From Tritrichomonas foetus (Eukaryota; Parabasalia; Tritrichomonadida; Tritrichomonadidae): 52,772 nt of DNA. Under the pieces are notes generated by a model that was given only the letters and a program-made list of their open reading frames with translations, was not told the origin of the DNA and did not search any database. Below are positions 27,609 through 37,685 of this stretch, in pieces (the first letter of the stretch is position 1; each line of letters opens with the position of its first letter). The stretch spans positions 55,208 to 107,979 of the forward strand of contig MLAK01000156.1 of the NCBI GenBank assembly GCA_001839685.1, written 5' to 3'. The translations under genes were made by a program, and so were the position numbers.

Positions 27609-28979
27609 ATGAAAACCAGAGGTACTGCACGCAGAAAGCCAGAATCTAATGTAGAAACACCATTGAATAAACAACTAATCATAAGGTTTCCATTGGATAT
27701 TTCTGAAAGGGTTCATGAAAACATTAATAATGATTTAAATTTATCTGTTCATTTCATTGATAAACATAAAGCAGAAGTTGAGATATTCAATGAACAATTT
27801 GATGCCATTTTGGTTCGTCTTCCAACACTAGTTGAATCGCTCCGAACCACAGATGGAATTCATCTTTTCAAATCAGGTGAAATTTCTGACATTTTGCTTG
27901 TTTATAGAGAAGGTGAATTTCCTGAAGGAATTTCTGAAGATTACATTTACAGCCATGGAATCACTCCACCAACAAAAGATATTGTTATGAAAAGACGATC
28001 AAAACAAGAAGCCTTGGCAATCTCAAATCATGAAAGCTACCTGAGTGATGTAGAATATTGGGATTTAGCTGAGCTTCAAATAGCCGCACTGATGTCGAAA
28101 GAACGAGATATGAAAAAAAATCAAAAATGCGAAATTTTCGAGGAACCTGACATTGACCCAGTAATTCTTGAGAAAATATTAAGAAAAAATGGTCACATAG
28201 AATTTGAAGGTTACTCTGGGAAAGTAATCTCTCAAGAAGAAGTTGATGAATTCGAAATTGATTTAGAAAATCTTCAACAATACATATTAACGAATGATGT
28301 AAGTGATGACAATGATCATGAAGCTACAGAAAATGAATTATATCAGGAAACAAACATCTTCGATCAAACTGATGAACCATCAAATTCCAATGATTCAAAT
28401 CTAACTCAAAATTTACATCAAAGTCAAGACCAAAACAAAGATCAAATTCAAAGTAATCAGGTAGATGATATGAAAGAAACCACAAACTCGTTATTTCCAA
28501 CCCAAAATAGTGATTTTATGGACAATTTATTCAATTCACGTACATCAAGAGCCAAAAACCATCAAAACATGGAAAACACAAAAAATTGTATACAAGAAAA
28601 ATCATCAACAGATTCTTTTTCACAAATGAGCAAAAGCAGCTCTGGAATCAATCTCCAAAACAGTCCCTTTGGTGACGACTTGTTAAATGCAAAATATGTT
28701 GATACATTTGAAGATAATCCTGACTTTTTCGATTTTGGAAATCATGAACATGAAGACGAAGAAGAAGAAGAGGAGGAAGAGGAATCACCTGACCAAGCTG
28801 AATTTCAAAATTTGACGACTAAAAAAGATTCTCTCGTTACCCAACTTGAAGTCTGCCGAGGTCAGCTCATCAGAGTTGGTGACAACGAAAACATGCGTCA
28901 GAAAATTAATACTCGAATTTCTTCACTTGAGAAAAACATCGCAGAAATTGAAGAGAAAATTGCTGATCTTCTGAAATGA
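27609..28979 (+). CDS. TAF7: TAF7, TFIID subunit
   Basis: The first in-frame ATG is 27609 (MKTRGTARRK), giving 456 residues; three codons upstream the frame is open without ATG. The N-terminal domain matches TAF7: QLIIRFPLDISERV (~18-31), DAILVRLPTLVESLRTTDGIHLFKSGEI (~70-98; cf. LVDLPCIIESLKT...YKTADI) and YSHGITPPTKDIVMKRRSK (~117-135; cf. HGITPPMKNVRKRRFRK). An acidic Gln/Asn-rich middle follows, with an acidic run near 28753-28790, then a C-terminal coiled coil (~405-455) also typical of TAF7. TAF7 is a TFIID subunit that binds TAF1 and restrains its activity before transcription starts. An ATG at 27590 lies in another frame and stops after 19 codons. Confidence 0.9.
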   Translation: MKTRGTARRKPESNVETPLNKQLIIRFPLDISERVHENINNDLNLSVHFIDKHKAEVEIFNEQFDAILVRLPTLVESLRTTDGIHLFKSGEISDILLVYREGEFPEGISEDYIYSHGITPPTKDIVMKRRSKQEALAISNHESYLSDVEYWDLAELQIAALMSKERDMKKNQKCEIFEEPDIDPVILEKILRKNGHIEFEGYSGKVISQEEVDEFEIDLENLQQYILTNDVSDDNDHEATENELYQETNIFDQTDEPSNSNDSNLTQNLHQSQDQNKDQIQSNQVDDMKETTNSLFPTQNSDFMDNLFNSRTSRAKNHQNMENTKNCIQEKSSTDSFSQMSKSSSGINLQNSPFGDDLLNAKYVDTFEDNPDFFDFGNHEHEDEEEEEEEEESPDQAEFQNLTTKKDSLVTQLEVCRGQLIRVGDNENMRQKINTRISSLEKNIAEIEEKIADLLK

Positions 28980-29481
28980 AATGAATAATATTTGTTTCAT
29001 TTCATTGTGTTTTTATTTATTTCGATTATAAAGTCTAATATTTGTAATTTATTGTTCTAAAAAACATAGTATTATTGTAATATTACATAATATTAATTAT
29101 TCTTTGGTGATTGAAGATTTGAATGATCCAGTTAGTTCCTTCATATGGATATTATATAATATAATATTATTAATTTGAGATATGAATTGTTAACATAGAA
29201 TAGTTGAAGTATGATATTTCAAGTAATATTGTTTAAATTCTACTTTAACAGATGAAATAAATATGAAAATTATCCAGTTGATAATTGAAAAAGAAAATGT
29301 ATTTTGAGAATGATATATTATTTTCTTTCATAATTTGCCAAAATAAAATAATTTTTACTATTAGTTTTCAAGATATTCTGGAAATGATAAATTCGTTAAT
29401 TCAAAGAGCGATAACTTTTCTACCATTGAAACTGAATTTTAAGTACGTTTAAAATTCTGTAACTTTTTTCTTTGATATTCC
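28980..29481. other. Intergenic region
   Basis: About 500 bp of AT-rich DNA between two plus-strand genes, with several ATATTAT words near 29060-29170. No coding sequence seen. Confidence 0.5.
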
Positions 29482-32400
29482 ATGGAAAATTCATCGCATT
29501 TTGACTCCTCATCCGACTTATCAAATAAAAAAGGGAGTGAAATATCTGAAGAATCAAGTGAAGTGGATTTTTCCAAAAATGAATCATCAACATCAGATAT
29601 CGCAGACGAATCGGAAAATTCAAAAGAACTAAAACCAACAGAATCGCAATTAAAATCAAAATCAAGATCAAATCAATCAAAAGTGAAATACAATGATTAT
29701 AATTTTTCAAATCAGATTTCATCAACTCAAACTCCTTATTCACAAGCAATGAATGAAATAGAAAATGATCGAAATAAAATATTAACCAAAGAAAACAAAG
29801 AACTCAAAGAAAAGATAAATGATTATGAATTAATTATTTCCAATTTAGAAATGAAAAGTAATGGACTTTTAATTCAATTAGGTGAAGCTAAGTCTGAAAT
29901 ATCACAATTGCAATCTAATCAAAAGCAAAAAACGATAGATTCTAATCTTCAAGAGAAGGATACATCAAAAAATGATGGTGCTAAATCATTGGATGAATTG
30001 CATAATTATGTTAAACTTCAATCAAACGAAATTTCTTCACTCATTCAACAAAGAGAAGAATTTATGAAACTTTATCAACTATACAATTCAGTTAATTCTA
30101 AAAGCGAAGATATTATTATAAACTTAAATGAAACAATCTCTAAATTGCAGCAAAAACAAACAAAAGGTCAAGATAATTATACCAATCTGGAAAAGCAATT
30201 TTCTGAAAAACTTGAAGAAAATCAACAAAGATTAAATGAATTATATGAATATGTTTATAATAATTCTACCCAAGCAATTCAAGAACAACAGAATGATATG
30301 ACTGAAGAGTTAATTTATGATAAATTAAAAAGTATTGTGGAAATGAATATGAAATCTATGAGTGATAAAGGTGATATTAAAGAAAGGGAAAAAGCACTTC
30401 ATGGTCATCTTGAAAATGCAGTAAAATTTATTGAAATTTTAGTAAACACTAACTCCCAAACCAAAGGCAAGGAAACAAAGACAATGATTTTATCTCAATG
30501 CGCCCGAATTAATCAATATCTTGTTGATCAATATGGTATTGAAGAAATAGAACCTGTTGTGAATTTATTTGAAGCTGGAGATCCTGAAACACAAATACAA
30601 ACATTTTATGATTTTATCGACGAAAATGATATTTCCAACACACCAACACAAGAGTTATACACCTTGTTTTGTGCTACAATTTATGTTAACAATATGTTAT
30701 TTAACCATCTTGACTCTATGCAAGAACGAATGAAAATACCAAATAATAAAATTAGGGAAGTTCAAGATGAAAATCAGAGACTTCGTAGATTCTATGATGA
30801 TGTAAGCATTAAACTGGAAGGGATTGCTGATCAAATTTCTGACTACATTTCTATTGGGCCGAATGAAGACGTTTTTGATATGATATCTAGTTTTATTAAT
30901 GGCTGTATCGCCCATATGAATGATCAAAACGATGCTAGTAATCAGAATGATAAAAATCATCAGCAATATAATGATGAATCTAACAGTGTTTCTCAACTTA
31001 ATAACAATAAATCGCATGATATGAATATGGATGATCTTAGACTCTCCAGAAATAATAGTGGAGGAAGCAGTAATAAAAATGATCAGCGCAGTCATAATAG
31101 CAAAAAGAATGACGATTATAAAATTCTTGCTCTAAAGCTTAAAGCGAAATATTTATCAGAAAAAGAAAAACATGAAAAATCTATACACAAATTGAAAAAG
31201 ACTATTCATAATCTTAAAAATAAATTAAATGAAGCAAACGAATCACTTGAAGAAGCAAAGATAAGTGAAAATGCTCTCAATGATAAGATTAATTCATTAT
31301 CAATTGAACTCAAAAAACAGATCAAGCAAAATAATGAACTTACTTTCACAATTACCAAACTTAATGAGCACAATTCATCAATTCTCAAATCTACAGATCA
31401 ATCTACGAATGATTCAAATAAAAAGATTCAAAAAATGCAAACATACATTCAAGAACTAGAACAACAAATTCAAAACTTGGAATGTAAGACTAATCGTATT
31501 AATCAACATAATAGATTGAATGATGATCTACAAACACAATATAATAATCGTATCAGATCACTAGAAAGTGATTTAAGCAAAGCCTTAGAATCAAATGAAG
31601 AATTAACAGAAAAAGTGTCGGCAATGACAAAACAGAAGAATGAATTGCTTCAACAAGTAACTAAATATAAAGTATCTGAAAGATCCCTGAACTTAAAAAT
31701 TTCCCAAATGCAAGAATATATTAAATTTAAAGAAGATCAAAATAATATTAAATCTAAAGCACAAGTATTATCTATCAATACCGAAAATGAAAAGAAACTG
31801 AGAAAGTCACAAGAAAAAGTGCATAAAAATGAAATGTTATTAAAATGTTTGATTGAAGGACAATTTAATATTCAAATTAAAAAAGATACAACATATGAAG
31901 AAATGATTACCATTTTGGAAAAGGAAATAGCAAAAGGAAAATTGTTCTTTTCAACTGAAACACTTCAAGATGCAGAAGAAATTCGGAAGAAATTAAATAT
32001 GAAAAATACTGATTCACTATTAGATGCTTTTAATGACCTCCTTCTTCAAAGAGAAAATGAGAATCAAAATTATGAAGTTACGAAAGAAGAAAACAAAAAT
32101 ATCCAAAAACAATTGGAAGAATGTCAGTCTGACATTAAAAATGTTAATAGTATAAAATCGAAACTAAATGAATGGGAAACATGGGCGACTAAAATGTTTT
32201 CACAAATTGCGGAAGGATCTGCACCTTCACATCAAATGAATGATATTCGGTATGCATTAGAAGAATCATTATTAACAACAATTGGACATCGAACTACTTG
32301 TCGGAAAATGCATCTTCTTCGTGTTCAAAAAGCTCTTCTTTGTAACTTTTATGAAGAAGTAAAGCCTTCGCAAACCAAAAAGAAAATTCAGTCAATGAAG

Positions 32401-32505
32401 CCATTTATGTGTATGATATTGTTTATTAGGCGCCTTCAGGGTTATTCAGGATGTTTTCCACCTGATTATAGAGCATTTACAATTCAAAAGAATTCTCTCA
32501 AATGA
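29482..32505 (+). CDS. Long coiled-coil protein (1007 aa)
   Basis: Starts at ATG 29482 (MENSSHFDSSSD). A Ser/acidic N-terminus (~1-90) is followed by coiled coil at ~95-265, a helical, less repetitive section (~270-470), an Asn-rich low-complexity linker (~475-545), and a second long coiled coil (~550-900). The last ~100 residues look globular and basic, with ALEESLLTTIGHRTTCRKMHLLRVQK and a hydrophobic FMCMILFIRRL. No membrane anchor or motor motif is seen. Such proteins in trichomonads are often labelled as golgin- or inclusion-like on composition alone; I make no such claim. A structural role is the reasonable inference. Confidence 0.85.
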   Translation: MENSSHFDSSSDLSNKKGSEISEESSEVDFSKNESSTSDIADESENSKELKPTESQLKSKSRSNQSKVKYNDYNFSNQISSTQTPYSQAMNEIENDRNKILTKENKELKEKINDYELIISNLEMKSNGLLIQLGEAKSEISQLQSNQKQKTIDSNLQEKDTSKNDGAKSLDELHNYVKLQSNEISSLIQQREEFMKLYQLYNSVNSKSEDIIINLNETISKLQQKQTKGQDNYTNLEKQFSEKLEENQQRLNELYEYVYNNSTQAIQEQQNDMTEELIYDKLKSIVEMNMKSMSDKGDIKEREKALHGHLENAVKFIEILVNTNSQTKGKETKTMILSQCARINQYLVDQYGIEEIEPVVNLFEAGDPETQIQTFYDFIDENDISNTPTQELYTLFCATIYVNNMLFNHLDSMQERMKIPNNKIREVQDENQRLRRFYDDVSIKLEGIADQISDYISIGPNEDVFDMISSFINGCIAHMNDQNDASNQNDKNHQQYNDESNSVSQLNNNKSHDMNMDDLRLSRNNSGGSSNKNDQRSHNSKKNDDYKILALKLKAKYLSEKEKHEKSIHKLKKTIHNLKNKLNEANESLEEAKISENALNDKINSLSIELKKQIKQNNELTFTITKLNEHNSSILKSTDQSTNDSNKKIQKMQTYIQELEQQIQNLECKTNRINQHNRLNDDLQTQYNNRIRSLESDLSKALESNEELTEKVSAMTKQKNELLQQVTKYKVSERSLNLKISQMQEYIKFKEDQNNIKSKAQVLSINTENEKKLRKSQEKVHKNEMLLKCLIEGQFNIQIKKDTTYEEMITILEKEIAKGKLFFSTETLQDAEEIRKKLNMKNTDSLLDAFNDLLLQRENENQNYEVTKEENKNIQKQLEECQSDIKNVNSIKSKLNEWETWATKMFSQIAEGSAPSHQMNDIRYALEESLLTTIGHRTTCRKMHLLRVQKALLCNFYEEVKPSQTKKKIQSMKPFMCMILFIRRLQGYSGCFPPDYRAFTIQKNSLK

Positions 32506-32842
32506 AATCTAGATTCACTCAAAATAATATCATTCATTTTGTTGGTATTCATTGTATTACAGATGATTGATTCATATGAAAGTTTTTTCATATATCATAC
32601 TCATCCATACTAAATGTTGTTTTTAATTCAAATACTTTTACATTTTATCTTTAGCATCTGGAAATGTATTCGTTAATCCTATAATATTTATAATAAAATT
32701 TGTGAGGAATGAAGCATCTCCCAAAATCCATTTAGAAATGGATAAAAGACAGTAATGTATTTAGAATATGTTCGAGTATGGGTTGTTTGAAAACCCCTGT
32801 CATTTATATATAACTTTTTGTGATCATATATGGTCAAAAATA
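32506..32842. other. Intergenic region / promoter of CARMIL-like gene
   Basis: AT-rich sequence. TATATGGTCA at 32827-32836, part of the near-palindrome TGATCATATATGGTCA, lies six bases before the proposed start codon. Confidence 0.45.
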
Positions 32843-34999
32843 ATGAATAAAATGATGACGACTAATGCGCCAATAAGTATATTTTGATTTTTTTTAACAC
32901 CAGAGCCATACCAATCTGTTACAAATCGAAAACTAGATCCAACATTTTTCACAGCGAATATTCTGAAGACGAATCGTCATGGAAAGATTGATCGAAGGTT
33001 TTTAATTGCAACAAATGCTTCATTAATTATTTGCAACAACTTAAAAATATTTCGAAGTTACAAAATCAGTAGACAAAATGCCTGGGTCGACCTTCTAAAG
33101 TTGATTTATGAGAGTCCAAATAATATCAAATTTGTTTTCAAGAGCGAAACTGTTCAGGTCTCTGTTGAAAACAATCCAGAAGATTTTTTAACTCCAATTG
33201 TTACTCATCTCTACTCACTTTTTGGGCCTAATCTTCCATTATATTTAACGATTTCTCCATTTTCTATAAAACCGCCAGAAGAGCCATACAAATTCAAACT
33301 GGTGGCTTTGTTCTGCTCATATTGCATATCAAAAGCACTTCCAGAAAATGAAATATTATTGGAATCATTATATGAGATTGAACAAAATGAATTTTTAAAT
33401 ATTGACTTGCTTCGTTTGAAGCCAGATATTAAGTATGTTTCTGCAATAATTTCTGCATTGTGGTTTTCAAATAATTTAAGGTCATTAAATATTTCACAAA
33501 GCTCAGCCGATCATTTCTTTGATTTTTTAGCCCATGTGATTCAAAAAAATTGTTCGTGTTTTGAATCATTAAAAATTTATAATTGCACCAATTTCGCAAA
33601 ATTTGAAACTTTTATGGCTTCTACTTGTAAATCTACATATTTTCAATCACTTTCATTTTATGATACTATTATTCCAATTCAAGTATCCGAATGTTTTTCT
33701 GATCATCTTCTTGCAAGTAACATCACAGAACTTTCTTTCATTCAATGTCCATTTGAAGAAGGTGTTTTAAGCCATATGAAAGAAAATGCACAATCATATG
33801 CAAAAATTAATCATTTTTCAATTGAAGAAACAGCATCCTTTTCAAATAAAGATGAATTGAATTCGCTGATGTGTTTCTTAGCGGAATCTAAAATATCATC
33901 AGTATCTTTAATAGATATAGATATTGATATTTCTGAGGTTTTTTCTGCTTTGAAAGAAATGGAAATTCAAATTATTTCTCTTGACCTTTCAAAAAACAAG
34001 TGTTCTTCAAAATTCTCTGGAATGTATTCTTTACCTATTTCTTTATTTAATATCAAACTTTCTAAAGTTCAATGGTCAGCTACTGCACTTTATAATCTTC
34101 TAATTTATCAAGATTATGTCAATCCAGTATCACTTGATCTTTCATCACAATATGAAATGGCCGATGGCATTTCTAATGATGGTGTTCAAGGTCTTGTTGA
34201 AATGCAAGGAATATTAAAACCAATCAATGTTAATTTAAACATATCATCTTTAATATGGGATGATAATACTTTGACTACAGGATTCTTTAATTACGTGAAT
34301 TCAATGAAACATATTCATAAACTCTCAATAAATCGTTGTGTCTGTGAGAAAAAAGATTTAACTGTTAAAAATGCAATTGTATTGTATTTACAGAATTCAA
34401 GAATTGAAGAATTATCTATTGGTGGATCACCAGTTTCTCCTTATAAAGATCTTGTTCAAGGTTTATTTGCAGTTTTTGCTGCACACCAAACACTTCATGT
34501 CTTGGATGTGAGTAACAATAACATTGGTGATGTTGGGCTTGATCTTTTAGTTGACTGTGTGGTACGAAATAAGAATATTCAACAAATTAGCTTCGATGGA
34601 AGTAGACTCACTAATCCGGTTATGTTTATTGATTGTTGCAGAAGATTATATCAAGCTGATAATTTGAGTTATGTTGTTAAACCGAAAAGAGAAATAATTG
34701 AATTATCTAAACTTGAAGAAGTTTATTCCCTGCAACCTGGAGCTGTTGTAAATGCGTGGAAAGCGCTTAAAGAGAAATGCAATAAACCGCAAAATGGATC
34801 GCTCCTGTTTGAAATTGACAATTCATCGAATGACCATTTAATTGACCAAATGACTTCTTTGAATGCTTCATGGGAAATTGATATAAAAATTCCTTTTAAC
34901 AGAGAACCAAGTCGGTGGGATCCGCTTAGAAATATGTTTTCACTTGAACAACTGACTGGAATACCTCCTGATGAACAAGAATCGCTTATATCATTTTGA
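32843..34999 (+). CDS. CARMIL-like protein: PH-like domain plus leucine-rich repeats
   Basis: The frame to the stop at 34997-34999 is open upstream to 32888 but contains no ATG before the LRR part. Removing a 27-nt intron (32877-32903) joins it in frame to ATG 32843 (MNKMMTTNAPIK...), giving 709 residues. Residues ~20-125 resemble the non-canonical PH domain of CARMIL proteins (DRRFLIATNASLIIC..., then FKSETVQVSVENNPEDFLTPIVTHLYSLFG). Residues ~140-530 are leucine-rich repeats (e.g. LHVLDVSNNNIGDVGLDLLV). The tail (~550-709) carries a conserved-looking SRWDPLRNMF segment. CARMILs tether actin capping protein at membranes; the LxHxTxxRPK capping-protein motif is not seen, so this may be a shortened relative with another partner. 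Confidence 0.8.
32877..32903 (+). other. Proposed ultrashort intron, 27 nt
   Basis: Begins GTATATTTTG and ends TTTAACACCAG. Its removal joins 34 nt of upstream coding sequence to the long open frame in phase, restoring an ATG start and a complete PH-like domain. The 3' end resembles the trichomonad (C)TAACACxCAG 3' splice signal. Confidence 0.7.
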
Positions 35000-35445
35000 T
35001 ACTAAGCATTTTTTTCAAGGGCGATCTCATACTGATTTAGTGTTTATATACTATTATTGTTAATAAAATATTTTCATGTTTTCATATATATTTTTGTTAA
35101 TTATATCTATATTTTCGATTTAACTTATATATTTAGTTACCTGAGAAGAACCATAAATTTACAAAAACTCTAAAAAAGTTCTTCGAATGAAACAATTCTT
35201 CAAATGAAACAATTCTTCNNNNNNNNNNNNNNNNNNNNNNNNNNNNNNNNNNNNNNNNNNNNNNNNNNNNNNNNNNNNNNNNNNNNNNNNNNNNNNNNNN
35301 NNNNNNNNNNNNNNNNNNNNNNNNNNNNNNNNNNNNNNNNNNNAATGAAACAATTCTTCGAATGAAACAATTCCTTTTTCGATCATACGAAAACACGAAT
35401 AAAGATGAATAATAAAATTTATATAAATATAAATAAACAATATTT
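35000..35445. other. Convergent intergenic region with assembly gap
   Basis: AT-rich sequence between the CARMIL-like gene and VPS25. It holds a 17-bp tandem repeat interrupted by 125 Ns. Open frames reading through the Ns are not genes. Confidence 0.8.
35182..35373 (+). repeat. 17-bp tandem repeat with assembly gap (Ns 35219-35343)
   Basis: The unit GAATGAAACAATTCTTC (one base varies) occurs twice before and about twice after a run of 125 Ns. The assembly evidently broke in the array, so the true copy number is unknown. Confidence 0.9.
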
Positions 35446-36015
35446 TTAGTTAACCTTCAGGCCACATTCTTCATAGTTGATTTTTCCCGCGCTTGGATGG
35501 TCCTTCGGGAAGTCTCTTTGAATGAATCTTCCGCGTTTGTTTGAATCCAAGTATTTTGCTGCTGCCGCAAGCACGTCATAGTCAATCATGTGAAATGGCT
35601 GATCAATTGTATCATCACCTTCCCGAAGTTCATAAAAAGTGAAAATGACATTATTAAAATTATTATCATTGACCCATTTGACGATAATTTCTGCCCAGTC
35701 TTCAGGCTTCCTCCAAATTACCTTGATTTTGTTTTTGTTGCCTGAGCTTATGTAAGTTGCGTTTTGGGATTCTACCATTTTTGCTAATATCTTTTGTGCG
35801 TGATCGCGAAACATTTGCCGGCCTATTTTCTTGTTGTTAAACAAGCTTGTTTTCAGTTCAACGTCTAAATCGAGTTCGGATTGTTTTTTCGCTTTCATAT
35901 AATGTAAAATGATATCGGTCCAGGCGTTCAATTGAACACGTAATGCTGCTCGACTGTTTTCTTGGAATGTGTAAAAAGGTGGGAAATCGTGAATTGGTGG
36001 AAATTTGTAAGACAT
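35446..36015 (-). CDS. VPS25: VPS25, ESCRT-II subunit
   Basis: 189 residues from ATG 36013-36015; human VPS25 has 176. The first winged helix starts with the family signature FPPIHDFPPFYTFQENSRA...QLNAWTDIILHY and LFNNKKIGRQM. The second ends with IWRKPEDWAEIIVKWVNDNNFNNVIFTFYELREGDDT, matching the MWRRPEEWG...YELTNGEDT motif of VPS25. Two VPS25 copies with VPS22 and VPS36 make ESCRT-II, and VPS25 recruits VPS20 of ESCRT-III to sort ubiquitinated membrane cargo into multivesicular bodies. The C-terminus is slightly extended. It is divergent from the gene at 36216. Confidence 0.95.
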   Translation of the reverse strand: MSYKFPPIHDFPPFYTFQENSRAALRVQLNAWTDIILHYMKAKKQSELDLDVELKTSLFNNKKIGRQMFRDHAQKILAKMVESQNATYISSGNKNKIKVIWRKPEDWAEIIVKWVNDNNFNNVIFTFYELREGDDTIDQPFHMIDYDVLAAAAKYLDSNKRGRFIQRDFPKDHPSAGKINYEECGLKVN

Positions 36016-36106
36016 TGGTTGGATTTCGAAAAATTAGGAATGAAAAATTTGACAGAGAAATGATCGTTCTGAGAGAGTAATCGAATTCAGTTACTTTTTC
36101 TTGATA

Positions 36107-36140
36107 TATATGGTCACAAATTATGTATAAAGACCATATA
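36107..36140. promoter_or_regulatory. Perfect inverted repeat TATATGGTC...GACCATATA
   Basis: 9-bp arms at 36107-36115 and 36132-36140 lie in the 200-bp gap between the divergent starts of VPS25 (36015) and the gene at 36216. The same half-site lies before TAF7 and the CARMIL-like gene. Confidence 0.5.
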
Positions 36141-36215
36141 AGTAAAGAAAATTGTTAATCCTTTGAATCGTGATAACTTTTTAATGGTATGTTTGGTCGT
36201 TATTTTCTCTTCTTT

Positions 36216-37460
36216 ATGGAAGAAATTTTAACTGATAATTTTCCAGAGGAATTCGATGATGATCTAGAATTGGATTTCAGAAGAGTCATGCTTTGGATCC
36301 ACGCGAATTTTGCAGGATTTAAATCCAATGTTGATATCCCCCCCTACGTTGGCGATAAGAGACAGTTGCTTTCTGACTATCGAATATTAAAAGGAATGAA
36401 CCTTTCATTGCGCGAATATTTAAAGGAAAAGAAGATTAAATATTACGTATCACAAAATCGTGAAGAAACCCTTCATAATTTGGGAAGATCAACAGAAAAT
36501 CATAATGAAGATAAAAATGAAGGTGAAATGAGTGAACAAGAAAATGATGTTCACCAATCAATTGATAATCCAACATTGCCTGAAAGTGATGATGATTCAA
36601 TTTATATACCAAGCAAGCCAGAGAAAGATGAACGGACAAAAAAGAGTAGAAGAAAAACTAGAAATTCACGTCAAATTCATGAAGAAACTGATTCTCACTT
36701 CATTCACATCAAAACGAGAAACAAACCACATAAAAAGTACAACTTTGAAGAAGAAGAGGAAATTAAAGATAAAGATTTTGGGCTCAATCAAACAAGCAAA
36801 AAAAAAGCCTCAAACAAAACTGATAAAAGAGCGAATACTACATTCAATAAAAAGTTGGACAAGCGTTTTGAAAATGAAGGAGATTTCGAAAATGATGAGA
36901 AATCAATTGATAAAATTGATAAAATTCATGAAAAAAATGATAAAACTCATGAAAAATATAATGAAATTGATGAAAATGTGCACGAAAGATCTGAAAAGAA
37001 AAAGAAAACCAAAATCGATAATAACTTAGAGCTCAATGCTAAAACAAATCATGACAATGAAAACAAAAATGATAAAGAAAAGATAGAAGCTCCTCTCTTG
37101 AAAAAGACAAGGCCAACAATTCATTTGACACCAACAAAAAAGAGTCAACATCATAATACTGATGAAAAAAAGCCTCTACCGGATGAATCACATGAAGATA
37201 GTGATCCTTATCCTCAAGAGCCCGAATATATAGCGAACGAAGACGAAGATCCACAGCCGCTTCCGAATCAGAAAGAATTGTTTGAATATCTTGAAGAAGC
37301 CCACAGAAAGACTGATATAATATACCTTCCTGGGGAGTTCGATGTTCCAGATTTTGAATTTGATGAAGAAGACATTGTTCCTTTGGAATATTTCTATGAA
37401 ATTGATGAAAAGAATAAAAGACCAAAGAATTCACTCTTCCCACTGAAAAACAGCAAATAA
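36216..37460 (+). CDS. Highly charged low-complexity protein, unknown
   Basis: I choose ATG 36216 (MEEILTDNF); the ORF opens at ATG 36189, which adds nine hydrophobic residues. 414 residues. The first ~80 residues look folded (DDLELDFRRVMLWIHANFAGF...SLREYLKEKKIKYYV). A long Lys/Glu/Asn/Asp tract follows, including short repeats of the type (D)KIDKIHEKNDKTHEK near 36895-36960. The C-terminal ~60 residues are acidic with hydrophobics (LFEYLEEAHRKTDIIYLPGEFDVPDFEFDEEDIVPLEYF split over 37275-37395). No signal peptide or TM. Could be a nuclear or scaffold protein; I do not recognise it. Confidence 0.75.
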   Translation: MEEILTDNFPEEFDDDLELDFRRVMLWIHANFAGFKSNVDIPPYVGDKRQLLSDYRILKGMNLSLREYLKEKKIKYYVSQNREETLHNLGRSTENHNEDKNEGEMSEQENDVHQSIDNPTLPESDDDSIYIPSKPEKDERTKKSRRKTRNSRQIHEETDSHFIHIKTRNKPHKKYNFEEEEEIKDKDFGLNQTSKKKASNKTDKRANTTFNKKLDKRFENEGDFENDEKSIDKIDKIHEKNDKTHEKYNEIDENVHERSEKKKKTKIDNNLELNAKTNHDNENKNDKEKIEAPLLKKTRPTIHLTPTKKSQHHNTDEKKPLPDESHEDSDPYPQEPEYIANEDEDPQPLPNQKELFEYLEEAHRKTDIIYLPGEFDVPDFEFDEEDIVPLEYFYEIDEKNKRPKNSLFPLKNSK

Positions 37461-37685
37461 TGCTTGCAAGAGACAGATTTAAAATCATTTGAATTTTATT
37501 TGTTTGAATAAAGTAACTTCTTTCATTTGTTTCTTTGATTTGATTTGTTTCTTTGATTCTGATTATCTTTTTCTGGGTTTGTGAAAAGATTTTTTTAAAT
37601 TTGGTGAATTTGAGAGCATTTTGATGTCTTGAATAAAGTATTCAAAGTGAATGATTCAATTAGGAAATCGATATTATTAATCATA

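Noticed and set aside
27590..27649. ATG at 27590 (MSGSEFNENQ...) as TAF7 start
   Set aside because: It is in another frame, stops after 19 codons, and no credible splice pair would link it to the TAF7 frame.
35133..35440. Minus-strand ORFs spanning the N run
   Set aside because: They exist only because Ns are read as unknown residues; the flanks are a tandem repeat.
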